Source: Imbricaverruca yamaguchii
Taxonomy: Eukaryota > Arthropoda > Thecostraca > Neoverrucidae
Assembly: GCA_034440575.1 (NCBI GenBank)
Contig: JAOTOL010001549.1
Location: 95,001 to 159,000 of the forward strand
Length of the DNA stretch: 64,000 nucleotides
Direction of reading: 5' to 3'
The notes under the pieces were generated by a model. It did no database searches, was not told the DNA's origin, and saw nothing but the letters and a program-made list of their open reading frames with translations. Position numbers and translations under genes: made by a program. Numbering within the stretch: position 1 is the stretch's first letter; each line of letters starts with the position of its first letter. This document shows positions 62,001 to 64,000 of the stretch, in pieces.

Positions 62001-63341
62001 AGAATTGCCAGGAAGTTTACATCAAGCCCCCGAAGGTGCATGATTGCTAAGCATATAACTTGAAGGTGACCTGACAGCATCGACCATTTCTTGGGTGACT
62101 CACTTTTGATTGGGATGCACAACTTCGCAGGTTGGAGACCTGGTTAATTGCTGAAGTGCAAGAACTCGCCACTAGAAGTTAGCGGTTAAAAGCTTGGCCT
62201 CTCAAGAGACATTTGGTTGGAAAACCTGCCGACGTCAACGGGGAGAAACACAAATGGTTTTGCGCTAGTATGTGATGAATGCAAAAAACATCTAAATAGG
62301 CGAAGCAAAATAACATCAATTGGTGATGTTTTTCCTGGTATTTCTTCTTAGTTTCCCTGCAACCTGTCTATTTATGGATTACCGGTTGCAGGGAAATTAG
62401 GAAGAAGAGCGGAAGGAGGAAGGCTGACAAATCAGAGGAGAAATCGAGAAGGAAGCAGTAGATGGACAATGGAGAGAATGCAGGCTTCTCACAATGAGAT
62501 GATTCATAAGACGGTTGATACCGCATGCTCACGAGCAGCTGATGTGTGCCGTATGCGGCGGTTCAATGGCCAGCGGCCACCACCGTCCCGGCCGCGCCCT
62601 CTGGGAAGGCCACAGCGGCTGAGGTCGAGGTCGATCGGGGCACATTCAGGGGCGGTGCCAGGCGTGGGAAAAAGATAGCAACCGAGGGGAAAGGGTGGCA
62701 TAAAAATGGCGAAAGGGAAGGTTTAATGGTTGGTTCACGACGCACTTTCTGCACATTCACGGCTAATGGCGCCGCCCACACTGTTTCGCCGGTGGGCCGC
62801 GGGATTTGGAAATGTCGTGAGCGGCGCTAGTGTCGAACCTGGGACCTTTGGTACCCATAACCCGACACCTCAACTACTCGGCCATCCCCGCCCCGGCGAA
62901 AGGGAAGGGAGAATTTGGGATAACGAGAGAGGGAACAAGCGTGAGAGGGGTAGGAGAGGGAAAGGATGGGGAGGAGAGGATGGAGAGGGAGGGGCAAAAG
63001 CAAAGGGATGTGGAGAGACGGACAAAGTGGGACAGGGAGCGTCAGATAAAGCGGGAAGGGGAAGGGAGAGATAAACGTTTAGGCGGCAAAGGATGCACGA
63101 TTCGTTTTGTAGCGATTAGCTATAGAATAACTAATATAAAGGGGAAATACCCCGGTGTTCAGACAGCATACAACGTACCGTCTAGTGTAATGAACGCCAA
63201 TATCCGATACCTGTGAGAAGAGTTTGTGTTCGGTTTGCGTCATAGACAAAGCCAGCTGTTCGGGAAAGTTGAGGATGGTTTGCAGATCTTCCAGTTCCTT
63301 GTAGTAGAGCAAGCTACAAGACGGATGGTGTGGTACCACGC
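33618..63341 (-). CDS. PLCE1: Phospholipase C epsilon (whole gene span in this window, spliced, 5' end outside)
   Basis: PLC epsilon hydrolyses PIP2 to IP3 and diacylglycerol. Uniquely among PLCs it combines an N-terminal CDC25-type GEF for Rap/Ras with C-terminal Ras-association domains that receive small-GTPase signals (family knowledge). Sixteen exons are seen in order: RasGEF (63341-50142), linker, PH-like and EF-hand region (49608-45227), X domain (44394-41720), then one long exon with Y, C2 and two RA domains to the stop at 33618. Catalytic motifs [42 protein letters not shown] and GGCGYVLKP are intact. Most exon phases agree. Two joins (PE7-PE8 and PE15-PE16) do not, implying small unseen exons or misplaced boundaries. 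The N-terminus lies beyond 64 kb. Confidence 0.93.
36095..36485. repeat. Minisatellite, 23-bp unit, about 16 copies
   Basis: ATGTGATGTGCTACCTGTGGCGG and relatives (GTACTGTCTGTGACGA, GTGGTACCTGTGGCAG) recur every 23 bases in a three-unit higher-order pattern. Confidence 0.9.
37012..37490. repeat. Dispersed repeat family A, full-length-like copy
   Basis: It begins AGTTCGAATCGAAGATTCTG and continues GGCTAAAGTATGCAT. It shares all blocks with 5728-6205 and ends in GAGACGGGGTGTGAGGATC, then TGACCGGAGAGACG. About 480 bases. Confidence 0.88.
38255..38835. repeat. Tandem repeat, about 178-bp unit, roughly 3 copies
   Basis: AATGACAGG(C/G)TTA..TAT..TATAAAAGTAGT recurs near 38263, 38441 and 38620, with a degraded fourth start near 38798. 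Within units GGTTTATTTGAGACCATT and TTAATTCG..AATGTAGAACAT are conserved. The unit length is typical of satellite monomers. Confidence 0.88.
39945..41050. repeat. Degenerate tandem block of GGGGTGCCTCTCTGCA-like phrases
   Basis: Variants of GGG(A/G)TG(C/T)C(C/T)CTCTGCA, often followed by a CTG-containing phrase, recur at roughly 35-45 base spacing for over 1 kb. Poor identity between copies implies age. Confidence 0.55.
41355..41705. repeat. Minisatellite next to a PLC epsilon exon
   Basis: CACTCTACCAGCG(GTCAGC)GTGAGCGA(C/A)T(C/T)(G/A)TGCGTCAC recurs about nine times with unit lengths of about 35-45 bases because of a variable GGTCAGC insert. It begins about 15-25 bases from the exon donor at 41719. 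Confidence 0.88.
41720..41975 (-). CDS. PLCE1: PLC epsilon exon PE15 (end of X domain, acidic linker)
   Basis: The acceptor is TTGCAG|GCG and the donor TGCG|GTGGGT. It encodes [40 protein letters not shown], then a Ser-rich stretch and a run of nine Asp. The KNKKL lysines correspond to the phosphoinositide-binding lysines. The Asp run comes from a (GAC/GTC)n repeat. Exit phase 1 does not fit the next recognised exon. Confidence 0.93.
42695..42795. repeat. 52-bp duplication
   Basis: TTACCTTGCTAGTATCCCTC, then TAGTACC(T/A)TCATAGTTATAC and ATCAACCC occur twice in tandem. Confidence 0.85.
42985..43209 (-). CDS. PLCE1: PLC epsilon exon PE14 (X domain core)
   Basis: It encodes [35 protein letters not shown] and [20 protein letters not shown]. 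It holds the second catalytic histidine (YHGH) and the acidic calcium ligands. Acceptor ACGTCAG, donor CAG|GTGACT, phase 0 both ends, 75 codons. Confidence 0.97.
43430..43605. repeat. Minisatellite, 35-bp unit, about 4-5 copies
   Basis: CCAGTTGGGTA-type motifs recur at 43467, 43502, 43537 and 43572 with CATACGGG(A/G)GAA between. Confidence 0.9.
44170..44394 (-). CDS. PLCE1: PLC epsilon exon PE13 (EF-hand end, X domain start)
   Basis: It encodes [35 protein letters not shown], then [20 protein letters not shown] and [14 protein letters not shown]. It holds the first catalytic histidine (SSHNTYL). CCTTCAG acceptor, CAG|GTCAGT donor, phase 0 both ends. Confidence 0.97.
45227..45432 (-). CDS. 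PLCE1: PLC epsilon exon PE12 (EF-hand region)
   Basis: It encodes [40 protein letters not shown] and [19 protein letters not shown]. This matches the DAIAAASIVTNG and LVNCQGE segment of vertebrate PLC epsilon. Phase in 1, out 0. Confidence 0.93.
45741..45952 (-). CDS. PLCE1: PLC epsilon exon PE11 (EF-hand region)
   Basis: It encodes [40 protein letters not shown] and [38 protein letters not shown] is a PLC epsilon hallmark. Phase in 2, out 1. Confidence 0.95.
46781..47028 (-). CDS. PLCE1: PLC epsilon exon PE10 (Ser/Pro-rich linker)
   Basis: Flanking phases (in 0, out 2) fit. It encodes a low-complexity linker beginning [19 protein letters not shown] and ending [12 protein letters not shown]. 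Little conservation is expected here. Downstream (47040-47160) CACCTCGGACGTCTGG-like copies of its first bases and acceptor recur three times. Confidence 0.85.
47418..47534 (-). CDS. PLCE1: PLC epsilon exon PE9 (39 codons)
   Basis: A TTCCCCAG acceptor precedes [20 protein letters not shown] and then a basic [11 protein letters not shown] stretch, with an AAG|GTAACG donor. Joined to PE8 it gives VEAAKALGGGR, resembling the EAI.VFGGR motif of the family. Phase 0 at both ends. Confidence 0.85.
48005..48215. repeat. Tandem repeat, about 57-bp unit, 3-4 copies
   Basis: TCCCATT(A/G)TCTAACACCCCA then CCTGTCTCCCCAGAGCACAC and ACTACGCCGTCT recur. Units contain acceptor-like TCTCCCCAG on the plus strand, opposite to the gene. 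Confidence 0.85.
48295..48967 (-). CDS. PLCE1: PLC epsilon exon PE8 (PH-like domain)
   Basis: It encodes [20 protein letters not shown], a beta-rich PH-like region ([18 protein letters not shown] and [12 protein letters not shown]), a C-terminal helix [16 protein letters not shown], then [14 protein letters not shown] and GPTAVEAAK with an AAG|GTCGGT donor. The 5' boundary is uncertain. The best acceptor, CCCCAG at 48968-48970, implies entry phase 2, but the previous exon ends in phase 0. Either a small exon is missing between them or the true acceptor lies upstream near 49073. Confidence 0.8.
49438..49608 (-). CDS. PLCE1: PLC epsilon exon PE7 (linker after RasGEF)
   Basis: It encodes [37 protein letters not shown] and [15 protein letters not shown], 57 codons, with a CCTTCAG acceptor and CAG|GTACAT donor. 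This is the segment joining the GEF to the PH-like domain. Confidence 0.88.
49888..50082. repeat. (TA)n/(TATG)n microsatellite
   Basis: Long TA run with TACATATA and TGCATATG interruptions. Open frames with Ile/Tyr runs are artefacts. Confidence 0.96.
50142..50321 (-). CDS. PLCE1: PLC epsilon exon PE6 (end of RasGEF domain)
   Basis: It encodes [39 protein letters not shown] and [26 protein letters not shown] is characteristic of the PLC epsilon CDC25 domain C-terminus. The donor was set at TAC|GTGAAC to keep phase 0 with PE7; CT|GTACGT at 50146 is the stronger site but would shift the frame. Confidence 0.92.
52146..52238 (-). CDS. PLCE1: PLC epsilon exon PE5 (RasGEF)
   Basis: It encodes [20 protein letters not shown], then [11 protein letters not shown]. 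The PFFG.. L..L helix is the catalytic hairpin region of CDC25 domains. Phase 0 at both ends, 31 codons. Confidence 0.95.
52707..52878 (-). CDS. PLCE1: PLC epsilon exon PE4 (RasGEF)
   Basis: It encodes [40 protein letters not shown] and [16 protein letters not shown], with a TTCACAG acceptor and AAG|GTAGGT donor. The first base completes the Arg codon from PE3. Confidence 0.93.
54345..54405. repeat. GC-rich 14-bp tandem repeat
   Basis: GGGCGGGGCGAGAC units, four to five copies, directly next to the donor of exon PE3. G-quadruplex-prone composition. Confidence 0.9.
54418..54563 (-). CDS. PLCE1: PLC epsilon exon PE3 (RasGEF)
   Basis: It encodes [40 protein letters not shown] and AAQLVAGLR. 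The WVTHL...R..VL..L..A..C..L.NF..A..IVAGL pattern is the core CDC25 fold. Acceptor CCGACAG|GTGCGC, donor CG|GTACGT. The acceptor and first codons are repeated in the 48-bp array upstream. Confidence 0.95.
54541..55025. repeat. Minisatellite, 48-bp unit, about 10 copies, spanning a splice acceptor and exon start
   Basis: On the minus strand each unit reads CCGACAGGTCCGCTGCTGGG and then AGACCTACGTAACACGC..., the same as the PE3 acceptor followed by its first codons (VRCWVT). The 48-base period is 16 codons, so the frame stays open as [16 protein letters not shown] repeats. Clear units sit near 54738, 54786, 54834, 54882, 54930 and 54978. Confidence 0.95.
55030..56640. other. PLC epsilon intron sequence, nothing recognised
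   Basis: AT-rich, only short random ORFs. A C-rich stretch (CCCCCACCCCCACCCC) lies near 55850. Confidence 0.5.
56648..57475. mobile_element. Candidate non-autonomous DNA transposon with inverted termini
   Basis: The left end reads CTAGCACGTCCGG and GTCCGGGGGGGCAGATGTC then TGCCCC. The right end, reversed, reads TTAGCACGCGCACGTCCGGG then GGCCGATATCTGCCCC. These imperfect inverted ends enclose about 800 bases of GGTCA/TGACC-rich sequence without coding potential. No confident target-site duplication was seen. Confidence 0.55.
58350..58860. other. CpG island-like GC-rich block inside a PLC epsilon intron
   Basis: About 500 bases of CpG-dense sequence with open frames on both strands (183 codons minus, 113 plus). 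The right half is made of CAGCTGCCGGCAGACAGCTGAC-type E-box-like palindromes. It could be an internal promoter or an untranslated exon. No protein similarity was recognised in any frame. Confidence 0.4.
58956..59011. repeat. Perfect inverted repeat, 18-bp arms
   Basis: TATTCCAGTACCTGTTAT at 58956-58973 is exactly complementary to ATAACAGGTACTGGAATA at 58994-59011, with a 20-base loop. Either strand of RNA would form a stable hairpin. Confidence 0.95.
59015..60435. other. PLC epsilon intron sequence, nothing recognised
   Basis: Only short ORFs and no domain similarity. No tandem arrays longer than a few units. Confidence 0.5.
60440..60960. repeat. Dispersed repeat family B, copy 2
   Basis: Same ordered blocks as 21256-21900: CATTGCACAAAATTATAA, CAAACCATTCAAACCGA, GGCTGGGGCTGGGGAATGGG, TGGTGGAGGTAG, CAAACACAACACGC and AATTCAGTCCAGTTTCGGTC, followed by C-rich CACCCAGCACCCC-like sequence. 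Confidence 0.7.
61373..61474 (-). CDS. PLCE1: PLC epsilon exon PE2 (RasGEF)
   Basis: It encodes [20 protein letters not shown] then [14 protein letters not shown], 34 codons, phase 0 at both ends. It matches the P..Y....T........ND...L..RFNE pattern of CDC25 domains. Confidence 0.93.
61790..61965. repeat. Tandem repeat, about 65-bp unit, 3 copies
   Basis: GAGTAGATTTACTTGCTTTG, GTGGAGTTACCTATTTCTC and GAGTAGAATTATCTGCTTCG head successive copies sharing (A/G)(T/A)AGC(C/T)(T/A)GGATA and CACACATT/CACACCTT. Diverged. Confidence 0.75.
62342..62406. ncRNA. Pre-miRNA-sized hairpin (candidate)
   Basis: The arm 62342-62364 (TTCTTCTTAGTTTCCCTGCA then ACC) pairs along its whole 23 bases with 62384-62406 (GGTTGCAGGGAAATTAGGAA then GAA), with only two G-U wobbles and a 19-base loop. 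Total length 65 is typical of a microRNA precursor. Near-perfect pairing could equally reflect a short inverted-repeat transposon. It lies in a PLC epsilon intron. Confidence 0.4.
62750..62896 (-). mobile_element. SINE with tRNA-Leu/Ser-like head
   Basis: On the minus strand GGGGATGGCCGAGTAGTTGA (A box TGGCCGAGTAGTTGAGG) is followed after a variable-arm-like stretch by B box CCCAGGTTCGACAC at about 62830, then a GC-rich body ending near GGCGCCATTAGCC. The tRNA part carries a pairing pattern like class II tRNAs but is too degenerate to be a working tRNA. Confidence 0.6.
62897..63075. other. Purine-rich GGGA/GAGAG tract
   Basis: Polypurine stretch of GGGAAGGGAGA, GAGAGGGA and GGGGAGGAGAGG. It is triplex- or G-quadruplex-prone. 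No coding support. Confidence 0.7.
63211..63341 (-). CDS. PLCE1: PLC epsilon exon PE1 (start of RasGEF; earlier exons outside the window)
   Basis: A TGTTTCAG acceptor precedes [20 protein letters not shown], then [23 protein letters not shown], with a CAG|GTATCG donor. FPEQLA..MT..EH.LF is the canonical beginning of CDC25 domains. The entry phase needs one base from an upstream exon that must lie beyond this window or be hidden in the last 650 bases. Confidence 0.93.
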
Positions 63342-64000
63342 CTGAAACAGACACCGAAGATCACAATTAATGGATGCAAGTGCATGACACTTCAAATCAG
63401 GAAAATCATGACAAGTCAGGAAATGTTACAGATTGCAACACCGGGAAAGCACGCTAGGTTTGTGTGATGGTGTGGTGATGATGATGATGGTGATGATGAT
63501 GATGCTGGTGATGATGGTGAGCATGGTGGTGAAATGGTGTGACATGAAACTGTGCCTTCCTTTAAACGTTATGGTCTGACATGAACCTGCGCCTTCCCTT
63601 AAACGTTATGGTGCGACATGAACCTGTGCCTTCCCTTAAAGGTTTGTGTGATGGTGTGATGATGGTGACGATGGTGATGATGGTGAAGCTGGTGATGATG
63701 GTGAACATGGTGGTGAGATAATGCGACATGACCTTGTGCCTTCCCTTAAACGGCAAGATTGACCGTTAATCTTATGATGTTGGCGGTACAGGAAAGCCTC
63801 CAGCAGCAGACATAAACAGCAGTGACTAAAGAGGCCTCGCCAACTTTGTGTACTTTATTGTGACCTGACCTCATGTGCCTTGACAGAGATCAAACAAATT
63901 GGATAAGAAATTTCTTCTGATGCTTTTTCATTCATGTCAAGGTAAAAATATTGTTAGAAGAGCACACATTTTACCAAAAATATGACAATGGGCCTCAAAT
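63342..64000. repeat. (GAT/GGT)n simple repeat and 40-bp tandem copies in intron
   Basis: GATGATGGTGATGATG runs lie at 63470-63535 and 63650-63720. GTGCGACATGAACCTGTGCC and TTCCCTTAAACG units recur at about 63540, 63578, 63620 and 63722. The last 250 bases hold nothing recognisable. Confidence 0.85.

Noticed and set aside
62826..62896. Functional tRNA-Leu or tRNA-Ser gene
   Set aside because: A and B boxes are recognisable, but the acceptor stem and anticodon arm do not pair convincingly and it is attached to a SINE-like body.

Overview
This is a stretch of animal (metazoan) nuclear DNA. Genes are split into short exons with GT-AG introns, there are tRNA-derived SINEs and LINE remnants, and microsatellites and minisatellites are very abundant. 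Coding exons are strongly GC- and CpG-rich while introns are AT-richer. The proteins look invertebrate. The species cannot be fixed from the sequence; an arthropod such as a crustacean is my loose guess, based only on general repeat and composition style.

Three protein-coding genes are recognisable. (1) On the minus strand from about 23.9 kb down to 4.3 kb, and probably to 1.2 kb, lies a TBC1D5-like Rab GTPase-activating protein. Nine exons join in compatible phase, from a start codon at 23880 through the TBC domain with both catalytic fingers; two further candidate C-terminal exons lie at 1.2-1.6 kb. (2) Inside one of its introns, on the opposite strand at 14.9-17.2 kb, sits an intronless, very GC-rich atlastin/GBP-family GTPase without transmembrane segments. 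(3) On the minus strand from beyond 63.3 kb down to 33.6 kb lies a phospholipase C epsilon gene. Sixteen exons encode the CDC25/RasGEF domain, the PH/EF-hand region, catalytic X and Y domains, C2 and two Ras-association domains; the N-terminal exons lie beyond the right edge. Both large genes act in small-GTPase signalling, one as a Rab GAP and one as a Rap/Ras-linked lipase, but nothing shows that their proximity is functional.

The 9.7 kb between the two large genes (23.9-33.6 kb) holds a CpG desert with no CG dinucleotide for about 2.5 kb, a possible exon with a membrane helix, a degenerate tandem repeat and a 5'-truncated CR1-like LINE. Introns carry three copies of a 162-bp-class SINE (two with clear target-site duplications), other dispersed repeats, a candidate inverted-repeat element and two strong hairpins.

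The most unusual pattern is that several minisatellite arrays have units spanning an exon-intron junction of the host gene. About 29 copies of an 82-bp unit carry the 3' splice site and first exon bases of a TBC1D5 exon. About four copies of a ~70-bp unit carry another exon's 5' splice site. About ten copies of a 48-bp unit carry the 3' splice site and first codons of a PLC epsilon RasGEF exon. A 67-bp array ends at the acceptor of a candidate exon. These arrays put rows of decoy splice sites next to the genuine ones.
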